A stretch of 64,000 nucleotides of DNA, from assembly GCA_013396655.1 (NCBI GenBank), contig WBMV01004699.1, positions 62,471 to 126,470 of the forward strand, written 5' to 3'. The notes under the pieces were generated by a model that worked only from the letters and a program-made list of their open reading frames with translations, made no database searches and was not told where the DNA came from. Source of the stretch: Campylorhamphus procurvoides. Lineage: Eukaryota; Chordata; Aves; Passeriformes; Dendrocolaptidae. The position numbers and the translations under genes were made by a program. This document shows, in pieces, positions 13,061 to 26,515 of this stretch (position 1 is its first letter; every line of letters begins with the position of its first letter).

Positions 13061-14560
13061 CAACACACCCTTTTTAGTTTGCATTATAAAGGTCTCATTT
13101 ATGCATCAGCAGAGAGAGGCTATTTGTCAGAAAGGGTTGCTTTGGTCACAGAAACATTCAACTGCCTGTGAAATGATGGTGAAGGAAACAGAAGTGCATG
13201 TGAAGAGAGCAAGCGAAGAAGTGGGGTTACAGCACTGACCTTAGGAGTAAGCATAGCTAACTTTTGGCAGAAGTAGGAGCAGATCAAGTTATGATAATAA
13301 AAAACAGCCTAAACAGGCCTTTAAATTTGATTTTGCATTATTACCATTATCTTCCAGCAAATATTACTGTATTGTTGAATGAACGTAGCAAGTTAACTTT
13401 AGATAGAAGAGGTGTGTGTTTACATGTTGAGTAAACGGATTTATCAGTCTATCAGAAACTCAGTGGGAGCAGTTCAGGGATGAAAGCATCTCAGATGTGC
13501 TCAGGTATCTAAAACACTTGCTTAGGGCAGGGGTGGTGTGCAGAACCAACAGGACGTCCGTCCTAGAAGGGAGAAGTCCTGTGCTGCATCTGTCATTTGT
13601 CTGAAATGATACTAAATTCCAGAATGTGGGGAAAGCCATGGGTACTTAAAATCAGGGCAATATAGACACAATATCACACAATATCAGGAGTTTGTTGAAA
13701 GTGTGCTCTTTCAGATATCTCAAGAAAATGTCAGTGCCTATTGATACAAGTCTTACAGACTAAACTGACAAAGAAAATTTCTCTGACATTGTAATAGACT
13801 TGCTTTTGGTCCTAACTTAAATTCTCAGTGCATGTGGGTTCTCAGTATGTGATATATGGATTGGTGTGTAACGAGGCATTTTGTGTTGGTGTTTTTTTGT
13901 TATTTTTTAGAAAAGATGTATTTTAGGGAGGAGGGAGGTGGGGAGGAAGACGACTGAGGAAAATTGAATTTGACAAAACCAAAATCCTGCCAAACCCCAA
14001 GACTTTTGTGTAAATACACAAGTGCTGAAAACCTGAGGGTTGCAGGCAAAATATTTAATAAAATTTAGTACTTGATTGTAAAAAAAAAACAACAAACCAA
14101 AACCCAAAACTAGAGAGACAAAAGATATTTATCTTTCCATGTCTGTTATAGAGTTGTGCTTTTTTAAAATTTTTTCCAAATTTTGCTTTTGGGTCAGTGC
14201 ATCAAAATGATTCCTGTCAACTTGCCTCAGTAGTATGCCCATGGAGAATAAACATTTAAAATAACTGCTTTGGTATTTTGAGGCTGGGCATTACAGGATT
14301 ATGATGATCAGAAGCACGTTTTCCTTAGAAGCTCTTCCTGAAAAGAGTAACCATACAGGGCACTTGAGCTTACTCCTCCTGCTCAGGCTGGAGGATCTAA
14401 GGGTTCAGTCTTTCACCTGAGTAAAAGACTGGGACCACTGGCTCAAGGGTACAGCTCAGGATACCACTTCTGATGAGGCTGCCATACAGATGTGACATTG
14501 CTTGATTTCGTGTCCTTCTGTTTCAACTCATGCATTTGCTTTGCTTGGCTCTTCCAACAG

Positions 14561-14707
14561 ATCCCACCTCAGTATGGTCAGCAAGGTGTCAGTGGCTACT
14601 GCCAGCAGGGCCAGCAGCCGTACTACAACCAGCAGCCGCAGCCTCAGCACCTGCCACCCCAGGCACAGTATCTGTCGCAGGCCCAGCAGAGGTACCAGGC
14701 TCAGCAG
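14561..14707 (+). CDS. ARID1B: ARID1B coding exon, Gln/Pro/Tyr-rich segment
   Basis: This internal exon has 147 nt, 49 whole codons, phase 0 at both ends. The intron before it ends CTTCCAACAG and the donor is CAG|GTAAGT, close to consensus. The protein begins [18 protein letters not shown] and continues with a Pro/Gln/Tyr-rich stretch containing LPPQAQYL, ending QRYQAQQ. I recognise this as the low-complexity N-terminal half of ARID1B, well before the ARID DNA-binding domain. ARID1B is a mutually exclusive alternative to ARID1A in canonical BAF complexes in the nucleus. No folded domain or catalytic residue lies in this exon; the composition is disordered and prion-like. From memory, the mammalian protein differs at only a few positions here and may be one residue longer near the end. 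The upstream exon is outside the window. The reading frame opens upstream into intron without a start codon, so the splice borders define the exon. Confidence 0.97.
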
Positions 14708-16525
14708 GTAAGTGCTGTCCCCTGCTACTGACAGTCGCCCTCGAGCTGGAAGTGTAAAAATAACCTGTGTGAGATGAACAAAACCCACCCCTTACCTTTC
14801 AGAGTGAGCAGTGTTAATTAAATAACAATAATTAAATAATAAATTGAGCAAAATTAAATAAACATGGAATCAGAGCACATCCCTCTGAAGAGTCTTTAGG
14901 GATATATGCACAAATACATCTGCACATACTTTCAGGCTGTATTTCATATCACCTTTTTTGAATAAAGCCAGTGTATATACCCCAGCAACTATTAATTCTG
15001 CTTTTAAAAAGAAGTAGCAGTTTCTTCATGAGATGTCAGTGGCGACTGGTGAATTTTTTTGCTTTTATTTTGTTTTGCCCTCAAAGTTAGATATTTTTGA
15101 GAGTTCCTGCATGTAACGTGATCACTGCTGTTTTGTGGGTTTTGTTACTTCCTTGAGAGCAGATGAATTCAAAGCATTTTGGAGCTGCTTTGTCAAGGAA
15201 GCATCATAAAAGATATTTTAAATGGATATTGCAGCTGTTAATTTGAATGTTGTCAGTTTGCACATTCAGTTAGTGAAACTGCATAGTTTGATATCCATTG
15301 CTGGTTTTGAATTGTGCTTTGTATACTAATCATTAAAATTAATTTAAAGTCATTCTGTTTTTAACTAAGATCAGAAGTGATAGTGTATGGGTCTGGTTCC
15401 TAGAGCTTGAAAAAACACTCGTGTTTTAGATGCTGAACAAAATGGATGTGCATAGCTGATGCAGCTGAACATGTAGGCTCAGTTCTATCTGCAGTCTAAG
15501 GTCTGTTAATCACAAAGAGGTGATCTGGAAATGGAAAGATGAAACTAAAGCATACTCACCATCCTGGGAAATCTAACAAAAGTGAGTTGCTCAAAACTGG
15601 GTATTAGTGGAAGCATCAGCACTTGCTGCAAATCACTGGGGAATTCTGTCAGGCATGGTTGATTAACATTTTGGGATAATGCTAGTGCAGTGTAGAAATC
15701 TTAGCTTGAAATAAAAATAGTGTGTAAAATAAACTAACAAAAGATGCTGTAAGTGGCAATGATACTGGAGGCTCCCCTCCTTTGACTTTAAAATAAAGCT
15801 ATGATAATTTCACTCTGTAATTACATGTTAATTTTTCTTCATCTACATTTTAAAATTCCATTGAGAATTAACTTTTTTCATTAAAATGCTGGATGGTTTA
15901 TGAAATAGAATTCTTAATTGTATCTATGATATTCTTGTAAATGTCACCACATTCCATCTTTTGGATTATATGTAACTGCAACTTTAAAGATTGCAGTTGT
16001 GTCTTTAAATTTAATTTTCTTCCTTTTTACTGTGCCATTAAATGCTTGATTTCTCTGTGACTTGAAAATACTGTTCATAAGCATCTTGGTAAAGTCTTGG
16101 CAGATAAAGTCCTAGTAATACAGCCTATGAGATAGAAGAAACACAGCTGCTCCAATGTCTACATATCACAGTTTGTGAAATTGAAATGGGGTTTTCTGCT
16201 GCCTTGGACACCTCGTCATTTTAAATACTGTCAGTTGAATGGATTGAATATTTTGGTTTAAAAAAAATACAAAACATATCAACTATATAGGACGAAAGAA
16301 AAACAGGGTACTGATATATCTGTTGACAGGTGTTCCAATTACACCCTTTGCTATCATAGCTGGTAAAGTGAAGGTTTTCACAATGAAGGGAGAGGTATCA
16401 TAGAATGATAAAGGCAAAACTAGAGTAAAGCCCTTCATATATTTTGGACTTCAGAGAACTGGGATGAAGAGAAAGGCAGGGACCAATTCACAGAGAGAAG
16501 ATACCAGCCTCGATGTAGCCAAAAT

Positions 16526-16660
16526 GACCCCGAGGTTTTGGTCAGAGCATGGTGCTGATAACACCAAGGTCATGGGTTTGATCCTTGTGTGGGCATTCAC
16601 TTACAAGTTGGAGTTGGTTCTTGTGGGTCCCTTCCAACTCTGGAATGTTCTCTGATTCTG
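16526..16660 (+). mobile_element. SINE with tRNA-Ile head and CR1-like tail
   Basis: The first half follows a tRNA-Ile gene: GAGCATGGTGCTGATAAC, corresponding to the D-arm end and anticodon arm with GAT anticodon, then a T-arm with box B as GGTTTGATCC, one transition from GGTTCGATCC. The A-box end is more decayed. The second half, TTGTGGGTCCCTTCCAACTC and then a short CTGATTCTG end, is the 3' tail of a CR1 LINE. This head-to-tail architecture is that of TguSINE1 described in zebra finch, which uses CR1 machinery in trans. The copy is old and lacks a cloverleaf able to work as a tRNA. It lies in the sense orientation relative to ARID1B. Confidence 0.82.
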
Positions 16661-17472
16661 AAATTTCTTTTTTGAGGATTTGAGGGGACACTGAAGGAGA
16701 GCCTAAATCCAGGCTCCAAGGTTGATAAAGGCATCAGTAGGCATTTCTGCCTGAATCTGCAAGTTGAGATGATGCAATAGGTCCTCACTGAAACAGCCTT
16801 GCAGTTGGTAGTCCGTAATGTGAGAATTTCACCTGAATTCTTAGTGGTTTTTGAATGACTGTTCTTCAGTAGTGGTCACCCTTTGAAGTTTTGAACTCGG
16901 ATCCCAGGTTCTCAGTTATACACGCTTTTCCCTGAAGTATCTGTGTGTAGATGGGGTTAGTTTGTATACATAATAAATAGACCTAAGCACCTTGGGGCTT
17001 GCTGCTCTCCCTGTCTCCAGATTGGTTCCATTCCTGCTCTTTGTCCTTTCTCAAGCAGAGTCATGAGGTGAATGCTTCGCCTCTAATGTTTCTATGAAAA
17101 ACTTCACCATTGTGTGCTTTCCCTGTGCTAATCTAAAAAAAAATTCCTAACACAAGAAACTGAAGTCTGTATCTCTGACACTTTAAGAATAATGTTCTTT
17201 CTCTGCCAATAATGCATAGAAAAATTACTGTAAAGTGTACAAAACAAAAGTTAGGATCAGGGTAACAAAAAAGTTGGAAGCATGTCAAATTCTGCTGCTG
17301 GCAAAAAAAAAATTTAAAACTGTGCTTATTTAAGCATACATATCTCTGCTTATATGACTGATTACCTTTCAAAAACAGTTAAAAAATGAGAATTTCTGTG
17401 ATGAAAATTTTAGCAAGAGAAATAGGAGTAGGTACTCAAAGCTACCAAATGGGGGAATGTGGGTGAGAACAG

Positions 17473-17763
17473 AACCAAACTCATCTCAGAGGCACAACTG
17501 GAAGGACAAGGGACAGTGGAGACAGACTGGGAAAATGGAAGTTGCAACTTGGTAAAAGAAAAAAAAACCTAAAAAACCACAAAGCAAAAAATTACAAAAA
17601 TGCACACAGTTCCAGAGAGACTGGAATCTCCATCATTGGAGAAACTCAACTAGACAAAGCCCTCAAGCACCCTGTTCTTGATGGACTTACTTTGAACTGG
17701 AGGTTTGACTATATGACCTCTCTCTGAAGATCCTTTTGAACATATGTGATTGTGTTTCTGTGA
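17473..17763 (+). mobile_element. CR1 LINE 3' end
   Basis: The + strand matches the 3' untranslated end of avian CR1: ACCAAACTCATCTCAG, a GGACAAGGGACAGTGG segment, CCAGAGAGACTGGAATCTCC, GACAAAGCCCT, then GGAGGTTTGACTATATGACC and a terminal GTGATTGTGTTTCTGTGA that corresponds to the ATTCTATG-type repeat end. An A-rich interruption at 17558-17600 splits it. This is the usual 5'-truncated CR1 copy, too diverged to move. It lies 0.8 kb downstream of the SINE that shares its type of tail. The 5' border is approximate. Confidence 0.85.
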
Positions 17764-20700
17764 CTTAATACTGGCTTTACATGTTCGAAATACAATTTAA
17801 AAATAAACTACAGAATCATATATTACCTGTTGCACCAGGTGGTGTATCTTTCTTATTTCTATTCTTAAAAATATCAGCACATCCTGTTTATATAATTCTG
17901 TCAATTAGAAAGCCGAGGTAGTCTCAGTCATACAATCTGTCATCCTTTCTGCCTGTCATCCTTAGTTTTGCTCGCTCTTTCCAGCTTGCAAATGAATTTC
18001 CTTCATGTTTTCTATATTCTTCATTCACCTTTTTTTTTGTCTTTCTATATTGATTTTGTGATGTGAGTGTGATTGAACTGGTTTTACTTCAGGATGGAGA
18101 AGAGAGGTACCAGAAAGAGGGTTTTTCTAATTTGCCGTCTTTTTCCTACTGTATTTTCTTAATTACCCTTGTAGATTTATGTCGATCTACTTGTTTTGGA
18201 GATTATAAAGCTGAAAGTAGTATTTATTCTGGCTGCATGATGGACTTTTTCTTGCCACCAGTTTCCTTTTATGTAAAACTCTGTAGAGTGTGATGTTCTG
18301 GGTATTCTGTTATGGGGAGAAAACTGATGCGAAGTTATTTACAGATAATGTTTTATTTTTGCTCTCTTAGACAGAATGTGAGCAACCTCCTGCAGTCAGG
18401 TGTAACTCTGTGTTGTGCCTTAGAATTGGTGCTCGTCTTCATTTCTCACATATTGTGGAAGTGTGAAGCCATTGCTGCTTTTCCTTGACTCACTTGAATT
18501 CAATATGCAATCTTGTCTAATAAAAGTAAACAGATAAAACAATTTCTGGGACTGTTCCAGTGACTTGTGACTTTCATTCTTCTAATAAGCGTAGAGGGGA
18601 AGGAGAATGGGATTTGTTTGAATGTTTGAACTGTTAAGTTGTTTAGATCTTTGTTAAATTGATTGCATGGTGGGCAGAAAGGGAGTTTCATAAGAGGTGA
18701 TTTGATAGTAATACTGGCACAGTTTACTATAGAGCCATATTGTAAGCCAGCGTCAGTCATCCCCTCTTCATATCAGGAGCCTGCTGTGTAAAAAAACATG
18801 AAAGGAAGAGCTTTATTTTAAGCAAATTTATTGCAGTAGCAGATTCATTGATCATTAGATACTGTAGATATTGACAGTAGATGTAGATACTGCCTTTTTT
18901 AACTTCTTTTTACTTTTACTGCTCTTTAAAAGAAAAAAGAGAAAGAAAGATGTGCTCCACTACTATGGTGTTGCCCTTGGCAGGGTTTTTCATCTTGAAA
19001 TGGCATATAAATGAATAAATGCTTCAGTTGTTTTTGCAGTTTTAAATCTTTTGCCATAAGTAGAAGTGATATTTTGTTCAAGAATGTCATATAATTGCAA
19101 ACTTAAGCTGTCATCATTAAACATTATTTTGTTAAGATAGTGTGATGTATATTTCTGGTTATTATGCTTTCCAACTGGCTTGTAAACAGCCATGTTTATG
19201 TATATTCTTGGTTTATGTACCATGTGTTCGTATGTATTGAGATAGGATCGTGCCTTTGAGCTTTATTGTGTTATTTTACGAGTTGGGACCATATCACTTT
19301 TTCACAGATGAAATGGATCTGAAAAATAGTTATGGTCTCACTCTTAGTTAAACAGAAATAGTTATTTTATTCTACACCTGCTGCTGGTACTCTAAATTAA
19401 GCCATCCTTTGTTTTACACATTCCTGGAAGCTTTCTGCTTGCAGATTTCCAGAACAGAGTGGGATTATACTTGCTTGCCCTTTCCTCATGTGCAAGCATG
19501 AGATTAAAAGGGGAAAAAGTATGACAGGTCCTTCAGGTGGGTCATGCATATGCCCTTTTCTGGGGCATTGGTCCTTCTGGTTAACACAAAGCATTTGTGA
19601 GTGTTTTCACCTCATTTTCTTGTGGTTACTGGGTGGGGGGGTGTGGTGGTTTATGCCTTAAAGGAACAGTCCAGTGGTTCAGGCTCAGTCTTTAGTCTGC
19701 TTTTATTTAAAAGGAGAAAATGTTTTATAAACAAGCAAACAAGACTCCCTCACTGTTAGATTTTATTTTAATATTCTAAAAGCTGGCCAAAACCTTGTTT
19801 GCCACCCAGTGTAATATCTTACCTACTGATCAGATCTACTGATCTTGGCAAGGTATTTTTTCCAATGCAAATTGTATAGGACAAATAAAGAGTAGACTTA
19901 CTGCTGGTTTTATTTTCTGAGAGTGGGCCAGGTTGATGAATGCAGTTTGAGCCAGTAAGAATCTGTGAATCATTTTAGTAGTCCCAGGTAAAAAAGCATC
20001 CAAAGCAGGAAGGCAGTGTACCTAAGAAGGTGGGAAGCATCTCTGGTGACACCTCAGTCGGTCCCTCCAAGCAGAGGGCTGGGACCACTGACGGTTCCGC
20101 AAGGGACTGTGACTTCTCAGTTCCCTGAACTGGGACTGATGGGTCTGGTCTCAGTTGCAAGCCTGAGATGATGATGAGAACATGCTTTCACAGACATCTG
20201 TTTCAAGTGTTGAGTCAGTGCAAGGTAGGACAGCTAAAACGTTTCCTGATTTGAAACAGTCTTTGAAAATGTGAACAAAATGTGAAACTAATTAATCTGT
20301 TTTCATGTCCAAGCTGTATGACTGTCATGAAAACAGAACAAATTGTATTGTGGCAAAATGCATCAAATTATTAAAGTAATTTTGATACAATGAGGATGAA
20401 GTATTGCTTTTAGATTCAATGTGAGCTGATGAAGTTCTTTTAACAGTATAGTTAAGCAGCATGTTAATTAACATTGCCAAGCTGTTTTGGGGTGTAACAC
20501 TGTACAAAAATGTTATTGTAAGTTAGGAATAACTGCGTTACATGCAAATACCAAATTTACTAGTAAGTAATACAGACAGTCCTCAGTGAGTCCAAATTTG
20601 TGTACCTCAGTGCAATTAATCTTTATAATAAAATCTTCACTCCTAAGCTACTAGAAATTGGCACTGAATTAGCAGTTGACTGTACTGTAGTTTAGTTTTA

Positions 20701-23700
20701 ATCCTGCAGAATTTAATTTAAACTTGTTTTAAGGAGTAACATACAGCTGCTTATGTCTTAAAGTTGTAATTAAAATCATTTGTCCTTCTGTCCTTTTAAC
20801 TTTTGTGTCTGTAATCATCTACCACTAGATGAGTGGTTGCACTTAATATTTTTTGTGTTATGAACCACAGGAAATCTGGGGAAGAACAAGCTTGTATGTT
20901 AATCTGACATTTGCTGCCAGGCATATAGGAAAGCATTCTTTGTGGAAGTTGGCTATTACAGTTATATGAGAACTCATAATCAAATTTAATGTTCAGAAGA
21001 GATTGTTGCCTGCTGTCAGCAGCGGTGGCTGACACCACTAGTTGCTGGGTATCATAAATCCTTCATGGCTTTTGTGTCTCAGGAACAGAAATGCCTAGTG
21101 CTCAGTGTATACTGACAGTGTCCTGAAATGCTGGACTTGTTTTTAGCTTAGGACCAATAATATTCTTTCCAGAATGAAGAGGTAAAAGGGAGAAATTATT
21201 CCTTTAAACACTCAATCCCAGATTTAGGACACTAAAAGCTTAAACAGATGATACGTACCTCCGTCAGCTTTTTCAGCCTTTTTTATGGTGGACCTGAAAT
21301 TAGAGACAAGGAACACCAACAGTATAACTTTGTGGGAAGGCATGCATTTTGGTACACTGAACCTGCTGTTGCAAGCCTACTTCAGAGATCTCAGATAGAT
21401 ACCAAAAGGCAGAGTGCAATCTTGACTTCATGCTTCTGTAGTTAAAGCTTGACTGGGCTTGGGGCGAGCAGGGAAGGGGAGCAAGCTTTCAGCAACTTCA
21501 GTCTTTCAAACTCACACACCACGACTTAAATGGTGCCTTCTAGACAAGCCACCAGTGACCAGCACCTGCTGAACATTGAAGTGATTTAAAAACTGTTGAA
21601 ATACTTAGGAACCATACTGATCTTGTGCATAAAACTGATTTACTCTTTTTCAGCCTTTCTTAAGCACATAGTATTTTCACAAAGGGCAAGGGAGGTGTGA
21701 ACCTGTGAAGGTTCAATGAGTACTGATCGAAATCTTTGCCAGTTAGATTTCTGCTTTTATCACGTCTTATTTCATAATCATGATGCTGCTAGGACAGAAA
21801 ACAAGTGTTAAGCATAAGGCTGTTTATCTATGTGGTGGAGGTTACTCAGCTCGGGGGTTCAGTGAAACTGTGGCTCCTGTTGCACTACATCTTTTCCCAG
21901 TAGTGGGAATGGCTGATTATTGTCCATTTGGGGACTGCTCTGTTTGCTCAGCATTGCTTGTATCCCTCCAGGAAATATATCAAACCTCTCTCTTTTTTCC
22001 TCAGTGATTTCTCTCTGTATTTATAAGATTATAATAGGTGTTACCTTGTCAGACTTGGAGAATAATCTTCCAGAGCCAAGTAGCTAGCAGGAATAGAGCG
22101 AGGCAGAAAAAGCGAATATAATTGTCTGTAAACTCACACCTGAGCACAAACGCAGAATTGAGGGCATAGCATGGAGCAGCACTCACAGCAGTGCAGGCTT
22201 ATTTTTGCTGAAGTCTTGTTGACCAAACCCAAAAATATGCGTTCAGATTTAAAGACTTTCTTGGCCCTGTTATTTTTAGAGAGTGTTTACAGACGTGGTG
22301 ATCAATTTATGCAAATAAAAATACAACTCCAGTCTGTTAGGTCTGAAGCTGTTCAAGTTAGCATGTATAATTACCCCTTACATATATCTGTCTTTGTCGT
22401 AACTGGGATTTGTTAAGTGATATTACTGGGAAAGGAGAAGTACTTCATCTTATAAAGTGGTACTACTGTTCATGTATAAAATGTAGCATGTTTATGCTTC
22501 TGTTTTATAATATTCCAAAGGACTGTCAGTGAGAGTATTTGTTTGCCTTGGAGTTGTCTCAACAACTGCATGGCACCTTCAGTTTAAAGTTCCCTCATTG
22601 TAGTTAAACATTTTCCAAGTATGTATGTTCTTTTGCTGTGTTTATCTCTTAATGGCTTTCTGCTGAAAGCAGGCTTTTCCATTGGAAGGAGGAATTTTGA
22701 AGGTTGGCTTTCTTCTCCTGAGAAACCAGCAAGTGCACCTCTTGAGGCATCTGCTGCTGATGGGGGTTTGATGATATCTGGCTGGATAGTCGGAGGAGAT
22801 AGGTCAGAGCACACTGCAAACCTGTTTGGCAGGAATGTTCATGACCACCTGTGCCCTGCTGGTTTTTAATTTTGATTCCGTGTTTTTGGATCTTTCTGAA
22901 CCTGGCAGACATATTGCAGCTCTTGTGCTTGTAAGATGCATGATGCTGAAAGGCCTGAGTCCTGATGATTTTTCTCGTGTGCTAAAATGATGTTAGCATA
23001 CAATGTAATAATGAAACTGGCAATAAAAACCTCCTTTCAGCTAAACTGGAAAGAGAGAAAACTTAGTCTGGGAGAAGCAGGGAAGTCCTGTTTTGCTCCT
23101 TTATTTTTAAATGGTCAGTTACTTATGTACAATCAGTTAGTAGATTTAGCAGGCAATGTCCTATGTCTAACAAAAATCTCTGCAAAGCATTCTAGTGCAT
23201 AAGATGGGGAATCATTTCCTCAAATATGAAACTTCAGGATTTATAAGTAAATAATCCTGAAAGGAAACATTTTCCAGCTCAACTACAAAAACTATGTAAA
23301 ACCTACCATGGATTTTGTATGCTATGCTTAGAGAAAAGTCCTTTTAATGAGTTTAGAAATAGAGTAAGAAACAAGTGTTCAAATGTATTTCTCAGAGTTC
23401 TCAAATCAGTGGTTTGGCTTTGATCCACTTTGATTATTATTGTTGTTGTTATGATGGTGGTATTATTTAAAGTTTCTAAGTTCTTATTTCTCTCAGTATT
23501 TAAATCACAGAAGGTTAATTAAAGGAGTTCTTTATTTTGCGATTGCTTGGGAATATTAACCTCACAAAGCCTGCATTAAATCAGTGAAGTGACAGAATTG
23601 CATTTGCTTTATAAAATAACTCTACAAGAGCAAAGACAAAGCAATTTATAGTTCAGTGCCATTAATTGCTTGGCATTTAGATATTGGCATAGGAGTCAAT

Positions 23701-26486
23701 TAATTAACTTGATAGTAAAACTATTGGAATGCAGGCCGATAAAAACTATTTTGTTTTAAGAGATTAGTGATCATAACTACTGTTGCTCCCCTTACCACTC
23801 TCCTTATTACTCAGTGATGGTTTTCTTTTAATGTTACTCTGAGAGCTAAATTAATATCCCAGAAATAATTATATTCGTACCTTTGAAATGTAGCAGTAAG
23901 TTAAACAGAATAGTGAGTTTATCAAAAGATACCTGATCATGTAATAGTAATTTATTTCATGATTCATTAATCTGATGGCTGTTCATAGACAAAGTCATCT
24001 ACACAAATGTTTTACAATATAAAGGCACAGATCCTGTTACAAGAAAAATTCTAAAATGCAAATGGAATAGCATTCAGAATTAAATGATCATGTAAATTCT
24101 GAAAAGTACTAATTAATCTGTGCGGTAATGGTTTTTTGGTGGTGTGTTGTTGGTTTGGGGTTTTGTGTTTGTATGTGGGTTTGTTGTTGGGGTTTTTTTT
24201 TAGTTCTGTATGAATAGTATATATTCCAAATTTTAGTGGTCTTGTAAATTACACCTCATGGCCAGTTTCAATATAGCAGTATTCTCTTATGACCTTTAAA
24301 TTAATATACATTATTTTCCTCAGAGGTAGGGTTTGTTAATATTTCCTGGCATAAATTTTACCACTGCATTTTTTTGGCTGCCCATGTTTTCTTGAATAAT
24401 TGAGGATGTTCAGTGTACATATATGTAGTTTTATTTTCTGTATTTTGCATTTGTATTGTTGAGGCAATGTATTATCTGAATATAGACCAGCACATATTTT
24501 ATATATATTCATTATCCTTCCCAGTATTTCCCTTTTACGGCATTCTTCTCCTAAGGTAGTAGAACTTTGAACAGATTTTGGAGCGTGCAGCTGAATTATT
24601 ACAGGGTGTTTTAGTTGTTGCAATCAGATACATACACAAAGAATGAAATAGCAAATTGAAATAAATAAGATACCACTTAAAAAACAAGTTTACCTTTACA
24701 TGTTGACAAAACTGTGCTTGGTGTTTATGCTGTGGGAGATAGGAGAACAACTGGTGAGCTGTCCCTCAATAAATTGAGCTCTGTGAGAGCACAGCCTCTC
24801 TCTTCAAGTCTTCCTTGTGCTTAACCCTGAGTGCCAAGAAGCTGTCTTGGATGTCTTCCACACACATGTTTTTAGGTAGAAGGCTAAGTTACCAGCTGTA
24901 TGTGTTTGACTTTGACTCTCTGCCTACAGAATTCATGAAGATTGTCCTCCTTCACCCTCAAAAAAAAAAGGGAGGACTATTGCTTTATTACCTAGGAGTC
25001 TTTTACCCACCTTTAATGAAAGTCAATGTATTTTTTTAGTGCTGTATTAATGAGTATTATTCAGTAGTCTGGTCTCTGAGTTTTAAGTTTTCACCACTTG
25101 TTTCACTTGTTCACCACCCGCTTACTCCCTCTTCTTGCCGCTCCCAGCACCAGCCCAGTTTGGAATATTTTCTTTTGAGAAAATTGTGTTGTGGTGATGG
25201 TGGTGAAGACTTTTCTACCTCAGAAGATTAAAGAAATAGTTTGCTGCTCTTGGTTCAAACTGTTGTATTGTGCAGTCCATTGAATTGCTTCTGCTAGTGG
25301 GTGCTTCCTTTTGGAAATTATTGTTCTCATTCCGCTCCTTGGACTAAGATATTGTTCCATGTGGTGGGCTGGATTTAAAGGTTTTTGCACAGATACTGTG
25401 TGTCTCCACAGACTGCAGTGAAAGAGGGGATGGTAATGCAGCTGATTCCCTACTTCCAGTAGCTCTAAATATAACACACTAACCCTTTCACATACTGCAA
25501 AATCAACCAAAGCACTAGAGATCAGGTGACAACACCTTCTTTACCAGGTTTATTACAGACTTTTGTATCTGAGCTTCAATTCCTTCTCCTATGATTGTAC
25601 TGTTGGTAAAAGAGAAGGCAAATCTCATTTCAGTCTTCTATTTGAAGAGACCTCCTTGGTGGAGTATTAGGGCGTAAGTTAGCAGGTGTCACTAGACTGA
25701 GATATAAATGTTGTCTCTAACATAATATAGCTTTATAGTGGAGGGATGGAAGGTAGGAAGCAAACATCTCCATTCTGGTGGTTTGGGTTTTTTCTTTTTA
25801 AATATAACCTCAGTGATTCTTTGTAGTCCTTCCTCACCAATTTGTGTGTTTTCGTGAGCCTTTAGATGAAGTCCCGGCTTTTAACTCGAAGCACGGATAC
25901 AGATGTGCCCCCAAGAAAACGCTGAAGTAAATGTTTCCCGGTCTCGAGTGAGGAAGTCTCATCCTTGGGTACCTAGCTCGATTAGCCTAGAGGTAGCAGC
26001 TGCTCTCGGTGCAGCTTTTCTCTTTATTCAGTAAGCTGGCTTCAGGCTTTCAGCTCTGCTGTAAGCTGCGGGCAGTGCTCTGACCTCATTTCTGCCAGTG
26101 AGCCGTATGCTTGGGAGAACTTCCTCGGCGGCAGGCAGTCTGGGGCAGGCTGCTGTCCTCTGGGGCAGGGAGCCCCCCAGCCCCTGCTTCTGCAGCAGCC
26201 CAGTTGAAAGAAATGGTAGGTTTTCAATCCTGCCCCTCTTCCACCATTGGTCAGGTTGAGCTGTTTCTTTGGGGTGCAGAGCTGTTTCTCAGTGCAGAGT
26301 CGCATCTCTGGTCTGCTGAAGTGATGCATTCCTCACGGAGTTTTAGGAAGGACTAGTGTGGCAGGGCAGGATGCTGGATGGCACATTAATCTGCAAGTCA
26401 TCACATTAACGTGGCAGTCTGTCCTAAGTGACTACAAAGAATAGGACATGGAAAACCAGCCAGGCCTCTTTTTTTTTTTAAACTTT

Positions 26487-26515
26487 TTGTTTGTTTGTTT
26501 GTTCTGTTCTGTTTT
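26487..26515. repeat. (TTTG)n/(TTCTG)n simple repeat
   Basis: Tandem TTTG units followed by TTCTG-like units. Intronic microsatellite, one of several T/G-rich tracts on the sense strand. Confidence 0.8.

Larger units (their letters stand above)
1..14560 (+). other. ARID1B: ARID1B intron, 3' part (5' end outside window)
   Basis: No ARID1B exon is visible before 14561, so this stretch is the tail of a long intron. It holds simple repeats near 1.26 kb and 12.84 kb, a minus-strand CR1 fragment (about 5925-6196), a 60-bp imperfect inverted repeat (8048-8225) and a decayed minus-strand L3/CR1-type LINE (about 11320-13060). In 1-5900, 6200-8040, 8230-11300 and 13070-14540 I see only AT-rich sequence with short open frames of random character. 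The segment 10370-10500 is AT-rich, has TAAT-type motifs and no repeat signature, and could be a conserved element. The intron ends in a pyrimidine-rich tract and AG immediately before the exon. Confidence 0.9.

Noticed and set aside
16526..16600. A tRNA-Ile gene
   Set aside because: The acceptor stem and A-box are degraded and the sequence runs straight into a CR1-like tail, so this is a SINE head.
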